64,000 nucleotides of DNA. It comes from JACKFB01 sp041389525 (GTDB lineage Bacteria; Myxococcota_A; UBA9042; PHBI01; JACKFB01). The notes below the pieces were generated by a model. That model saw only the letters and a program-made list of their open reading frames with translations, had not been told where the DNA came from and did no database searches. The translations under genes and the position numbers were made by a program. Shown here piece by piece: positions 46,514 through 55,449 of this stretch (position 1 is its first letter; each line of letters opens with the position of its first letter). The stretch lies in assembly GCA_041389525.1 (NCBI GenBank), contig JAWKRR010000023.1, forward strand, positions 38,054 to 102,053. Direction: 5' to 3'.

Positions 46514-48712
46514 ATGCGAGCTCAAAGCTGTTTCTTGCCGTGCGTGGTGGGCGCTGCGGTCGCGCTGCTGGGTCTGACGGCGGCCGGCTGCGACGCCGGC
46601 AACGAGGCCGACGCGACAGCCGATACCGCGGACACGCCAGCCGCCGATGGCGTCGCGGACAGCGGGCCCGATGTGGCGCCGAACCCATGTGTGGGCGCGC
46701 CGTTCTTCACGAAATGCGACGACGGCAACAGCTGCACCGAGGACGACCAGTGCATCGAGGGCGCGTGCGTCGGGAAGCCCCGAGATTGCGGCGACGGCAA
46801 CCCCTGCACCGATGATATCTGCACAGCGGCCGAGGGCTGCACGCACCCGGCGAACACCAAGAAGTGCGATGACGGCAACGTGTGCACCAGCCAGGACGCG
46901 TGCCAGAGCGGGGCGTGCGTCGGGCAGCCGCTGAGCCAGAGCGCGTGCGACGACGCGAACCCCTGCACGCTGAACGACAGCTGCAGCGCGGGTGTCTGCG
47001 CGGGGGCGCTCAATCTCTGCGACGACTTGAACACCTGTACGCGTGACTTCTGCGAGTTCGGGCACCCCGACGCCGCCACGGGGACCGGCTGCGTTCACGA
47101 GCCCCGCGAGATCAAGTGCGACGACGTGAACCCCTGCACGACCGATGACGCCTGCGTCGCCGGGGTCTGCGAAGGGGTCGTAAAGGTCGGCGCGGCCTGC
47201 ACGGACGGCAATCTGTGCACCAGCGGCGATGCGTGCGGCGACGACGGGGTCTGCCGGGGCGTCCCAAACGTCGACTGTGACGACGACAACCCCTGCACCA
47301 TCGACACCTGCGCCGCGGGCGGGGGCTGCGTGCACACGCCGGACGTGGGGCTCGAATGCAGCGACGGCCTGCTCTGCACCGTCGGCGACGCCTGCGACGC
47401 GTCAGGGGAGTGCGTCGGGGCCGAGAAGTGCCCGAAGACCGACGCCTGCGTCGACGTGGCGTGCGACGGCGAGACCGGGACCTGCCTCTCGTCACCGACC
47501 AAGTGCGACGACCAGAACGTGTGCACGAACGATGCGTGCGATTCGTTGAGCGGCTGCGTGTTCACCCCGAACGCGCTGGGCTGTGACGATAAGCAGGTCT
47601 GCACCACCGGCGACGTGTGCGCGGCGGGAGTCTGCACCGGCAAAGCCAAGGTGTGCGACGGGACGGGCGACACGCCGTGCTCGAAGAACCAGTGCGACGG
47701 CGAGACCGGCGCCTGCGCGATGACCCCGCAGAGCGGGAAGGCCTGTAACGACGGCGACCCTTGCACTGCGCCGGACGTGTGCGGGTCGGCGGGCTGCGTC
47801 GGCACGAAGGTCGACTGCAGCGATGATGACCCATGCACCCTGGACGCGTGCAGCCCGCAGTCGGGCAAGTGCACCAACACGCCGCTGGAGCCCTGCCAGG
47901 ACCTCGCCTGGGAGCGCGCCAACACCTACCGGGCCATCTTGGACTTGCCGCTGCTGGTCAACCACGACGCGCTGATCGACGCGGCCACGGCGCACTGCGA
48001 GTACTACGTGGCCCATGAGAAGGACGTCTATCAGGCGATGGGCCTGTCTCCCCACAGCGAGGCGTCGGGCTTCTCCGGCTTCACAGGCGCCGACTTCGGC
48101 GTGCGCGCCAAGGCGGCGGGCTACGACGCCTTCCCTCTCTTCGAGGTGATGGCCTTTCTCAACAACCCGGTCACCGCGGTCGATGAGTGGATGGCGACGC
48201 TCTACCACCGGCTGCCCTTCGTCGTCGCGAACGCCGAGGAGATGGGCTACGGCGGCGCTCAGAAGGGATTCACCGCGTGCGACACCATCGACTTCGGCAC
48301 CAGCGGTGCGCCACTGCCAGAGTATGCCGACGCGGTCATCCCCTTCCCGCCCGACGGCATGACGGGCGTCCCCACTCGCTGGGACGGCTTCGAGAGCCCG
48401 CAGCCGCCGCTACCGAACCCGTACCCATCCGGCCCTATCCTCACCGTCTCCTTCGGCTCTGGTACGGGGACCGGCGTGGCCATCGTCGACAGCAACATCA
48501 ACGGGCCGGACGGTCCAGTGCCCCACGTGGCGGGCGACTCGAAGTCCGACGGGAGCCTCTGCTGCGGTGTCGTCGCGCTGTACCCGAACACGCCGCTGAA
48601 GCCGCTGACCACCTACACGGTGAGCCTCGATTACTCCCGAAACGGAAAGGCCGGCAGCATCGAGTGGTCCTTCACGACCAACGACGGCGACAACAAGCTA
48701 TTTCTGCCCTGA
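46514..48712 (+). CDS. Cys-rich repeat lipoprotein with C-terminal CAP (SCP) domain
   Basis: This 732-residue protein has a lipobox near AAGC (Cys26) and an Asp/Ala/Thr linker. About fourteen disulfide repeats of the type CDDGNPCTxDxC / CxSGDxCxxGxCxG span residues 60-460. From about 470 a CAP/SCP-like domain begins (WERANTYRAILDLPLLVNHDAL; ATAHCEYYVAHEK; CDTIDFG). The last 100 residues form a beta-rich region with TVSLDYSRNGKAGSIEWSF, similar to a secretion-linked Ig-like domain. CAP domains occur in secreted binding or lytic proteins, and metal-binding His in the canonical site is not obvious. The gene encodes one of five Cys-rich repeat proteins in this window. Confidence 0.8.
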   Translation: MRAQSCFLPCVVGAAVALLGLTAAGCDAGNEADATADTADTPAADGVADSGPDVAPNPCVGAPFFTKCDDGNSCTEDDQCIEGACVGKPRDCGDGNPCTDDICTAAEGCTHPANTKKCDDGNVCTSQDACQSGACVGQPLSQSACDDANPCTLNDSCSAGVCAGALNLCDDLNTCTRDFCEFGHPDAATGTGCVHEPREIKCDDVNPCTTDDACVAGVCEGVVKVGAACTDGNLCTSGDACGDDGVCRGVPNVDCDDDNPCTIDTCAAGGGCVHTPDVGLECSDGLLCTVGDACDASGECVGAEKCPKTDACVDVACDGETGTCLSSPTKCDDQNVCTNDACDSLSGCVFTPNALGCDDKQVCTTGDVCAAGVCTGKAKVCDGTGDTPCSKNQCDGETGACAMTPQSGKACNDGDPCTAPDVCGSAGCVGTKVDCSDDDPCTLDACSPQSGKCTNTPLEPCQDLAWERANTYRAILDLPLLVNHDALIDAATAHCEYYVAHEKDVYQAMGLSPHSEASGFSGFTGADFGVRAKAAGYDAFPLFEVMAFLNNPVTAVDEWMATLYHRLPFVVANAEEMGYGGAQKGFTACDTIDFGTSGAPLPEYADAVIPFPPDGMTGVPTRWDGFESPQPPLPNPYPSGPILTVSFGSGTGTGVAIVDSNINGPDGPVPHVAGDSKSDGSLCCGVVALYPNTPLKPLTTYTVSLDYSRNGKAGSIEWSFTTNDGDNKLFLP

Positions 48713-48767
48713 GTCCGGCGGGCGGGCTTGCTACGGCAGAGCGCTGGGCGAGGACGCGGGCTGGCCT

Positions 48768-50077
48768 TCAAGGCGCGACCAGCCGCAGCTCGATGCGCTC
48801 GTTCCGCGCGCGGCCAGCGGCGGACTTGTTGCTGGCGATGGGGGCGTCAAAACCTCGGCCGTTGCTGCTGATTCGGGACGCCAGCACGCCCATGCTCGCC
48901 AGCCGCACAGCGACCGTCTCCGCGCGCTGCTCGCTGAGCGCGATCGCCCGCGCTCGGCTACCGCCGCGGGCGGTGTGACCTTCCACGACAAGGCGGAGCT
49001 CGGGCCACCGGCCCATCGCCCCGGCCACCTGGCTCAGCGCGCGGTCTGAGCCCGGCAGCAGCCGCGCCGTCCCGCGAGCGAACCGTACGCCCGCGAGCAC
49101 GCCCTGGAGGCGGCTCAGGTCGTCGGCGGCCGGCTCCGGGCAGCCCGCCCGCTCGGCGACGCCTAGCCGTGTCGGGCACCGGTCGTCTCCGTCGGCGACG
49201 CCGTCGCCATCCCGGTCGCTGCAGCCGTCGAAGCGGGGCTCGCCGGCCAGGGTAGGGCAGGCGTCTTGGGGTCGGCGACGCCGTCGCCGTCGCTGTCCGG
49301 GCACCCTGCGAGCCCGACGTCGCCGACGTGGTCCGGGCAGCGGTCCTCGGGGTCCGCGACCCCGTCCCCGTCGCGGTCCGGGCAGCCAGCGTTCGCCACA
49401 GCGCCGCGTTGTTCGGGGCAGCGATCGACGTCGTCGGTGAATCCGTCGCCGTCGCGGTCCGCCGAGACCGCGCCGCGCACCGAGGTGGGCGTTGCCCGCC
49501 CGACCGAGCGGCGCAGGTAGACGTCCAGCCCCGCGGTGACGACCGGGGAGACCGACAGCGTCCCCTCCGCCCCGTCGGTGAACCAGGCGCGGACGTCGAG
49601 TCGTACCGCCAGTCGGCGTGCGGCGAAGAGATATCTCACGCCCATGCCCGCGCTCATCAGCAGGTCCGCGTCTCGGCCCAGGTCGCCCCCCGCCAGCGAG
49701 AGCGCGCCTACGCCGGCAGACCAACTGAGGGAAACCGGCCCGCGCAGCGCGTGGAACACGAGCTCGGCGAGGCTCCCGACGACCAGCGCGTCGCCGTGCG
49801 CCCGTCGCAGCGAGGCCGGCAGCAGCCAGCCGCCCACCTCCAGCGACACGATCCGGCCCAGACCGACTCCAATGCGTAGCCCCGCGAGCGGGCTCGCGTC
49901 CGGGACCGCGCGCAGGCTGCGCCGGCCCGTGAGGTCGAGATCCGACGACAGCCAGCCGTAGCCTCCGTCGACACCGAGGTGCACGGCGCCCAAAGACTCG
50001 GGTGTCGCGCGGGCCGTGGACGGCGCCACGACGGCCAGCATCGACCCGAGCAACATCGCCCCGCTGAACCTGCCCAT
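48768..50077 (-). pseudogene. OmpA-family protein with thrombospondin type-3 repeats, one-base frameshift
   Basis: ATG 50077, with GGGAGG two bases upstream, begins a signal peptide (MGRFSGAMLLGSMLAVVAP) and an outer-membrane beta-barrel-like region. Three DxDGDGxxDxxDxCP repeats follow. The frame then stops making sense at DSDGDGVADP-KTPALPWPA. In the frame shifted by one base the protein resumes as QDACPTLAGEP, another DxDGDG repeat and a C-terminal OmpA peptidoglycan-binding domain (LVVEGHTARGG, RARAIALSEQRAETV, NERIELRLV) to the stop at 48768. One C is missing at 49268-49271 (CCCC, expected CCCCC). This may be a real frameshift or a sequencing error. The intact protein would be about 436 residues and would link outer membrane and peptidoglycan. 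Confidence 0.75.
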
Positions 50078-50212
50078 GACCTCCCTGCTGTCCGGGCGGA
50101 GCATCGCCCCCGGGCAGCGCTCGCGCAAGCGCATCAGGGCGACCGGCCACACCGCGCAGCGCGCCGGGTCTCTCGCCACGGCGCCGCCGGGCACTCAGGC
50201 GCCTCAAAGCAA

Positions 50213-50244
50213 AACACCCGGCGGAGCGGTCTCCGTCGGGTGTT
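50213..50244 (-). terminator. Intrinsic terminator after the 58-residue gene
   Basis: On the minus strand, AACACCCGACGGAG-ACCG-CTCCGCCGGGTGTT pairs over 14 bp (one mismatch) with a 4-base loop and runs into TTGCTTTG. This is a classic rho-independent terminator shape, placed about 80 bp after the stop of the small gene at 50324. Confidence 0.7.
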
Positions 50245-50323
50245 CAGGGTGCGAAGTCGGCGGCCCGAAGAACGGGCCGTACCGACGAGAGGCGAGGGCG
50301 TCTAGCGTCCCCGCCCTGAGGCG

Positions 50324-50500
50324 TCAAAGGTCGATGATAATGACCCGTGACCCCTCATCTTCATCCGGGCGTTCCTCCGGAGGCGGCTCCTGCCAGGGCA
50401 TGTTTCCCCAGGGCGAAGGCGCTTCCAGGTAGGGCCGCTCACTGAACGGCTGCTCTTTGCGGGGCCGCTCGTCGCGCGGTATCCAAAACGCGTGTCTCAT
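50324..50500 (-). CDS. Small acidic/proline-rich protein, 58 residues
   Basis: ATG 50500 follows AAGGAGGAGG with ideal spacing, so this small frame is very probably translated. The protein (MRHAFWIPRDERP..., ending GSRVIIIDL) is rich in Pro, Glu and Arg, has two Trp and no membrane segment or signal peptide. I do not recognise it. Support comes from its setting: a promoter at 50547-50575, a strong ribosome-binding site and a terminator at 50213-50244 make a self-contained monocistronic unit. A longer frame up to 50587 has no ribosome-binding site. Confidence 0.65.
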   Translation of the reverse strand: MRHAFWIPRDERPRKEQPFSERPYLEAPSPWGNMPWQEPPPEERPDEDEGSRVIIIDL

Positions 50501-50546
50501 GGCCTCCTCCTTCGGGACTCGAATCCCCAGCGTCGGACGCACTCGT

Positions 50547-50575
50547 ACTCTAGCAACCGTTCGAGGGTGAATCAA
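50547..50575 (-). promoter_or_regulatory. Promoter of the 58-residue gene
   Basis: On the minus strand, TTGATT (50575-50570) is followed after 17 bp by TAGAGT (50552-50547), both four of six matches to sigma70 consensus. The predicted start is about 40 bases upstream of the ATG at 50500. Confidence 0.5.
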
Positions 50576-50596
50576 GGAGCGCTCCAACGGCGCTCC
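50576..50596 (-). terminator. Hairpin after rpsA, possible terminator
   Basis: GGAGCGC-TCCAACG-GCGCTCC forms a 7-bp stem about 75 bp past the rpsA stop. On the minus strand it runs into TTGATT, which is also the -35 of the next promoter. A second small stem, GCTCAA/TTGAGC (50616-50636), lies between it and the stop. Confidence 0.35.
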
Positions 50597-50669
50597 CTGA
50601 CTTCATCCTACGGTCGCTCAAACGTGCGGCTTGAGCCAAGTATTCACTGCCCGAAGGCCGAGGAGGCGC

Positions 50670-52433
50670 TTAGCCCTCGTCGGTGGACTCCGCCTGGTCG
50701 CCCGCGGTCGGCTCGATGTTCGAGAGCTGGCCGGCCAGCAGTTCCCCGAAGGTCGTGCTCTGCTCCGCGCGCTGCTGCTTGAGGTAGTTCGAGTACTCCT
50801 CGGACGCCTCTTCCTCGGACAGGCGCTTGAGCGACAGGCCGATCTTGCGCTCCTCGGGGATGAGGCTGATGACCTTGGCGCGCAGGCGGTCGCCCTCGTT
50901 GGCCACGTCGGAGACGAGGTTGACCTTGTCGTAGGACAGCTCGGAGATGTGCACGAGGCCCTCGATGGCGTCGTCGATCTCCACGATGGCGCCGAAGTCG
51001 AGGATCTTCGTGACGATGCCCTCAACGACCGAGCCGAGCGGGTAGCGCGACTCGACGTTGTCCCACGGGTCAGGCGTGAGCTGCTTGATGCCGAGGCTGA
51101 AGCGCTCCTTCTCCACGTCGATGTTGAGGACGACGGCTTCGACCTCGTCGGTCTTCTCGTAGTGGTCGGCGGGGTTCTTGACCTTGTTGGACCACGAGAT
51201 GTCCGACACGTGGATGAGGCCGTCGATGCCCTCCTCGATGCCGATGAAGAGGCCGAAGTTCGTGATGTTGCGGATCTTGCCGCGCACCACGGAGCCGACC
51301 GGGTAGCGCTCCTGGAGCAGCTCCCACGGGTTCATCTCGATCTGCTTCATGCCGAGCGAGATGCGCTTGTTCTCGGTGTCGATGTCCAGGATGACCGACT
51401 CGACGATGTCGCTGATGGCGACGATCTGCGAGGGGTGCTTCGGGCGCTTGGTCCAGCTCATCTCGGAGACGTGAATCAGGCCCTCGATGCCGTCCTCGAG
51501 CTCGACGAAGGCGCCGTACTCGGTGAGGCTCACGACCTTGCCGTTCACGCGGTCGCCGATGCGGTACTTCGTGGTGACCTGAGCCCACGGATCCTCGGTG
51601 ATCTGCTTGAGGCCGAGGCTGACGCGCTCCGACTCCGGGTCGAACTTGAGGACCATGACCTCGACCTCATCACCGACCTCGAACATCTCGCTCGGGTGGT
51701 TGATGCGGCCCCAGGACATATCGGTGATGTGGAGGAGGCCGTCGATGCCGCCCAGGTCCACGAAGCAGCCGTAGTCCGTGATGTTCTTCACGACGCCGGT
51801 CATGACCAGGCCGACCTCGAGCTTCTCGAGGGTCTGGTACTTGAGCGCGGCGCGCTCCTTCTCGAGCAGCGCGCGGCGGCTCAGCACGATGTTGCCGCGC
51901 TTCTTGTTGAACTTGATGACCTTAAAGTCGAAGGCCTCGCCGATGTACTTCTCAAGGTTGCGCACGGGGCGGAGGTCAACCTGCGAGCCGGGGAGGAAGG
52001 CCTTGACGCCGATGTCGACGGTCAAGCCACCCTTCACGCGGCCGGTGATGGTGCCGTTGACCAGCTCGTCGCGCTCGACGGCCTCGTTGATCTCGTCCCA
52101 GATCTTGAGCTTGTCGGCCTTCTCCTTGGAGAGGACGATCTGTCCGTGCTCGTTCTCGGACTCCTCGAGGTAGACGTCGATGGTGTCGCCGACCTTGATG
52201 GGGATGTTGCCGTGCGGGTCCGCGAACTCCTCAACCGGGATCTGACCCTCGGACTTGTAGCCGATATCAACGGTCACATAGTCCTTGGAGATCTCGATCA
52301 CGACGCCCTTGACGATCTCGCCTTCCTTGGGGCTATGAGCTGCCTCGTATTCCTCCAGCAGTTGCTCGAACTCGGAGAAATCAGCAGTCGCGTCGGCTTT
52401 CGTCGGTTGGGTCTGAGTGTCCACGGATACCAT
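50670..52433 (-). CDS. rpsA: 30S ribosomal protein S1
   Basis: This 587-residue protein has six S1 RNA-binding domains in tandem, starting near residue 35 (GEIVKGVVIEISKDYVTVDIGYKSEG). Later domains show the pattern GxVVxxITxYGxFVxLxDGIEGLxHxSExSW. S1 binds mRNA for translation initiation at structured or weak Shine-Dalgarno sites. Six domains are the usual Proteobacteria count. ATG 52433 (MVSVDTQTQ) is chosen because the next upstream frame lies past the promoter's expected start. There is no strong Shine-Dalgarno, and rpsA in E. coli also relies on leader structure. Transcription starts from the promoter at 52513-52542. Confidence 0.95.
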   Translation of the reverse strand: MVSVDTQTQPTKADATADFSEFEQLLEEYEAAHSPKEGEIVKGVVIEISKDYVTVDIGYKSEGQIPVEEFADPHGNIPIKVGDTIDVYLEESENEHGQIVLSKEKADKLKIWDEINEAVERDELVNGTITGRVKGGLTVDIGVKAFLPGSQVDLRPVRNLEKYIGEAFDFKVIKFNKKRGNIVLSRRALLEKERAALKYQTLEKLEVGLVMTGVVKNITDYGCFVDLGGIDGLLHITDMSWGRINHPSEMFEVGDEVEVMVLKFDPESERVSLGLKQITEDPWAQVTTKYRIGDRVNGKVVSLTEYGAFVELEDGIEGLIHVSEMSWTKRPKHPSQIVAISDIVESVILDIDTENKRISLGMKQIEMNPWELLQERYPVGSVVRGKIRNITNFGLFIGIEEGIDGLIHVSDISWSNKVKNPADHYEKTDEVEAVVLNIDVEKERFSLGIKQLTPDPWDNVESRYPLGSVVEGIVTKILDFGAIVEIDDAIEGLVHISELSYDKVNLVSDVANEGDRLRAKVISLIPEERKIGLSLKRLSEEEASEEYSNYLKQQRAEQSTTFGELLAGQLSNIEPTAGDQAESTDEG

Positions 52434-52488
52434 CTGGGTCGGTGAGGGTTGAGGGCCGAAACGCCTGCGATCACAAGCGCTTAGGGGT

Positions 52489-52506
52489 CTCCCGGGCTCC
52501 CGGGAG
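52489..52506 (-). promoter_or_regulatory. 5' leader hairpin of rpsA
   Basis: CTCCCGGG and CCCGGGAG are exact inverted repeats two bases apart at the very beginning of the predicted rpsA transcript. In RNA they fold as a 7-bp stem with a 4-base loop. A stable 5' hairpin could protect the mRNA or take part in S1 autoregulation, which is established for E. coli but not shown here. Confidence 0.4.
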
Positions 52507-52512
52507 GCGCGG

Positions 52513-52542
52513 AACATACAGGCACGCACGCGAGTTTGTCAA
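52513..52542 (-). promoter_or_regulatory. Promoter of rpsA
   Basis: On the minus strand a perfect TTGACA (52542-52537) is followed after 18 bp by TATGTT (52518-52513), with TG just before it. The start would be near 52506, leaving a leader of about 73 bases. Confidence 0.65.
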
Positions 52543-52635
52543 CGCTGCGCAGTCCGTTGCCGCCCCGTCCGGGCCTGTGCTAAGGGCCGGACGCCACCGT
52601 GACGGTGCGCAATGACGCGACGGAGACCAGCGCCC

Positions 52636-53349
52636 ATGAGCGACCGCGACCACAGCCCGAATTTGGATTCCCTCCCCGCTGGCGGAGGTAGCAGCCGCGG
52701 GACCGCCCGCCCGGACCTCGCTGGGGTGCCGTTCATCGGCTCCGGCGTCGGCGTCGGCGCGAAGGAGGACGAGGACGACGAGCGCGCCTGGAAGAAGCTC
52801 GGGATGGCCGAGCGCCTCCTGGAGAGCCGGACCCTGACCCTCTTCGGGCCGGTGAACCAGGCGATGTCGAATCGGCTGATCGCCGCGCTCTTCTTTCTGG
52901 AGGCCGACGACGCCGACAAGCCGATCACGCTGGTGCAGAACAGCCCCGGTGGCTCGGTCAGCGACGGGTTCGCCATCTACGACGCGATGCGCTTCGTGAA
53001 GCCCGAGGTGCGGGTTATCTGCGTGGGGCTGACGGCCTCGATCGCCACGATCACGCTGCTGGGCGCCAAGAAGGCGAACCGGTTCAGCCTGCCGACCACC
53101 CGCTTCTTGATCCACCAGCCGCTCATCCCAGGCCACATCTTTGGGCCCGCCAGCGACCTCGAGATCACCGCCCAGGAGATCCTCAAGTCGCGCGACCGCA
53201 TCAACGTGATGTTGGCCGAAGCGACCGGCCAGCCGCTGGAGCGCGTCGCCCGCGACACGCACCGCGACTACTGGATGGATGCCGACGAGGCGCTTGAGTA
53301 CGGCCTCATCTCCCGCATCGTGGCGTCACGGAGCGAGCTGGAGGCGTAG
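52636..53349 (+). CDS. ClpP-family serine protease
   Basis: This protein of about 237 residues has a ClpP fold: the NSPGGSV strand (102-108), Ser135 in GLTASIATI, His160 in FLIHQP and Asp207 in ARDTHRDYW. The Ser-His spacing of 25 equals that of E. coli ClpP. A 45-residue Gly/Ser/Asp-rich N-terminal extension replaces the usual short propeptide, and the Ser region differs from the common GQAASMGA. It is probably a ClpP paralogue that forms a cytoplasmic proteolytic chamber with a Clp ATPase, which is not encoded nearby. ATG 52636 (GGAG upstream) is preferred over 52612. It is divergent from rpsA and followed by a weak GC hairpin near 53371-53386. Confidence 0.8.
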   Translation: MSDRDHSPNLDSLPAGGGSSRGTARPDLAGVPFIGSGVGVGAKEDEDDERAWKKLGMAERLLESRTLTLFGPVNQAMSNRLIAALFFLEADDADKPITLVQNSPGGSVSDGFAIYDAMRFVKPEVRVICVGLTASIATITLLGAKKANRFSLPTTRFLIHQPLIPGHIFGPASDLEITAQEILKSRDRINVMLAEATGQPLERVARDTHRDYWMDADEALEYGLISRIVASRSELEA

Positions 53350-53481
53350 GTCTGGTCGCGCCGACCGCGGGCCCCTCCGACGGGGCTCGTGGCGGCCGCG
53401 CCGCTGTCGCGCGGGCCTCGGTCCGCCGAGAACCCAGCCCAAACGCGCCTCGAATCGGCCCGCCCTCTGCCGCGCCGCCTT

Positions 53482-55314
53482 CTAGTAGAGGCGCTCGATC
53501 AGCTCGGCGTACTCCGCTCCGATGGCGCGCCGCCGCAGCTTCAGCGTCGGGGTCAGCAGCGCGCGCTCGGTCGTGAAGGGCTCGGGCAGGACCGCGAAGC
53601 GCTTGATGGTCTCGTAGGGCGCGAGGCCCTCGTTGACGCGGGCGACGTGGGATTCGATGACGTCGAGCACGCGCGGGTCATCGGCGAGGGCGGCGATGTT
53701 GCGGGCGTCGACGCCCGTCTCGGCGGCCCAACTCCTGACGCCCTCGGGGTCCAGGGTGAAGAGCGCCACGAGGTAGCGCTGGCGATCGCCGATGACGCAG
53801 ACGTGGTCGACCAGGGGCAGGGCGCGCAGGCTGTTCTCGATGGGCTGGGGCGCGACGTTTTTCCCGGCCGCCGTGATGATGATGTCTTTCTTGCGGTCGG
53901 TGATGCGGAGGTAGCCCTCGGAGTCCAGGACGCCGATGTCGCCGGTGTGAAACCAGCGCTCGCCCGTCGCGCTCTCGCTGAAGGACTCGGCGTTGGCGTC
54001 GGGCCGGTGGTAGTAGCCGCTGCACACGCTGGCGCCGCGTACCAGGATCTCGCCGTCATCGGCCAGCCGCAGTTGGCAGCCCGGAACCGCCCGGCCCACC
54101 GTGCCGAAACGGAACGCGTCGAGGCGGTTGATGGTAGCCGCCGCCGCGGTCTCCGTGAGCCCGTAGCCCTCGAGGATGACGAGGCCGGCGGCGTGGAAGA
54201 ACTCCAGGGTGTCCAGCGCGATGGGGGCGGCGCCGCTGACGAGGAAGCGGATTCGGCCGCCCAGGGCCTCTCGGATGCGCCGCAGCACCAAGCGGTCGGC
54301 GATGAGGTGCTCGGCGCGAAGGCGGGCCGGGATCGCTTCACCCTCGCGCTGGCTGCGGGCGACGCGGCGCCCGACGTCCATGGCCCAGTGGAAAGCGCGC
54401 TGACGCCGTGGCGGTTGCTGAGACACCCGCTCGAGGATCTTCGCCTGCACCTTCTCATAGACCCGCGGGACACCCGCGAGCACCGTCGGGCGGACCTCGG
54501 CGAGGGCGGTGGAGAGCTGGTCGATCGTCTCCAGGTAGACGCCCCGACCGCCCCAGATGAGGCCTGTGTAGAGCGAGATGCGCTGAAGCACGTGCGCCAG
54601 CGGCAGGTAATTCAGTGAGACGTCGTCGGGCCCCATCGGCAGGATCGTGCTGAACGAGGTGGCCGCGGCGACGAGGTTGGCGTGGGTGAGCTCGACGCCT
54701 TTTGGGGTGCCGGTGGTGCCTGAGGTGTACACGAGCGCGGCGAGGTCCTCCGGCGCGATGGCGGAGGTGCGGGCGAGGACGGCGCGGCGACCGTCCGGGC
54801 TGTCGGCGCGCTCCGGGCTGATGATGCTGGCGAGGTCGAGCACCGTGATGCTGGCGCCCGACGAGGTGGTCGCGACGTCGGTGGGGGCGGGGCGCATGAC
54901 GAGGATGTGGGTGAGCTGCCCGGTGAGGTCGGCGCGGGCGAGGAGCGTGGCGGCGAGGGCCGGGGTCTCGACGATGGCGACCTGGACGGCGGCGTCGCGC
55001 AGGATGAACGCGATCTCGTCGGGGCGGGAGGTCGGGTAGATGCCGACGGTGGCGGCGCCGGCGGCGAGGATGGCCTGGTCGCAGGCGGCCCAAGTGCGGC
55101 TGGTCTCCGAGATGATGGCGACGCGATCGCCGGGCTCGACGCCGAGGCGCATGAGCCCCCAGGCGAGGTGGCGGACCTCGGCGGCGGCGTCGTCCCAGGA
55201 GATGCCGTGCAGCACGCCGTCTTCGTAGTAGCGACCGAGCTCGCGACCACGGAAACGCTCGGTCGCGGCGCGGTACAACTCCGGGATGGTGCGCGGTGGC
55301 CCCACATCGCTCAT
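53482..55314 (-). CDS. Long-chain acyl-CoA synthetase (AMP-forming)
   Basis: This 610-residue protein of the ANL superfamily activates fatty acids to acyl-CoA via acyl-AMP. The P-loop YTSGTTGTPKGVELTHANL is canonical. NYLPLAHVLQRI, the GYGLTETAAAATINR motif, the TGDIGVLDSEGYLRITDRKKD hinge and the catalytic lysine region ITAAGKNVAPQPIE are all present. The layout matches FadD15-type long-chain synthetases found in bacteria and eukaryotes. The gene stands alone on the minus strand between the ClpP-like and TPR genes. A second enzyme of the class is encoded at 61534. Confidence 0.92.
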   Translation of the reverse strand: MSDVGPPRTIPELYRAATERFRGRELGRYYEDGVLHGISWDDAAAEVRHLAWGLMRLGVEPGDRVAIISETSRTWAACDQAILAAGAATVGIYPTSRPDEIAFILRDAAVQVAIVETPALAATLLARADLTGQLTHILVMRPAPTDVATTSSGASITVLDLASIISPERADSPDGRRAVLARTSAIAPEDLAALVYTSGTTGTPKGVELTHANLVAAATSFSTILPMGPDDVSLNYLPLAHVLQRISLYTGLIWGGRGVYLETIDQLSTALAEVRPTVLAGVPRVYEKVQAKILERVSQQPPRRQRAFHWAMDVGRRVARSQREGEAIPARLRAEHLIADRLVLRRIREALGGRIRFLVSGAAPIALDTLEFFHAAGLVILEGYGLTETAAAATINRLDAFRFGTVGRAVPGCQLRLADDGEILVRGASVCSGYYHRPDANAESFSESATGERWFHTGDIGVLDSEGYLRITDRKKDIIITAAGKNVAPQPIENSLRALPLVDHVCVIGDRQRYLVALFTLDPEGVRSWAAETGVDARNIAALADDPRVLDVIESHVARVNEGLAPYETIKRFAVLPEPFTTERALLTPTLKLRRRAIGAEYAELIERLY

Positions 55315-55449
55315 CGATCCCCCCTCCTGCCCCTGTTCGGCGGCGCGCGAGCATCGTTCGGAGCGGGGCCTGGTGCAAGCGTTGGCTGGTGGGCTGTAGG
55401 ATGGCCGCGGTCAGGTCGCGGCGGGAGAGCGGGTCCAGGGAGCGAGGCG

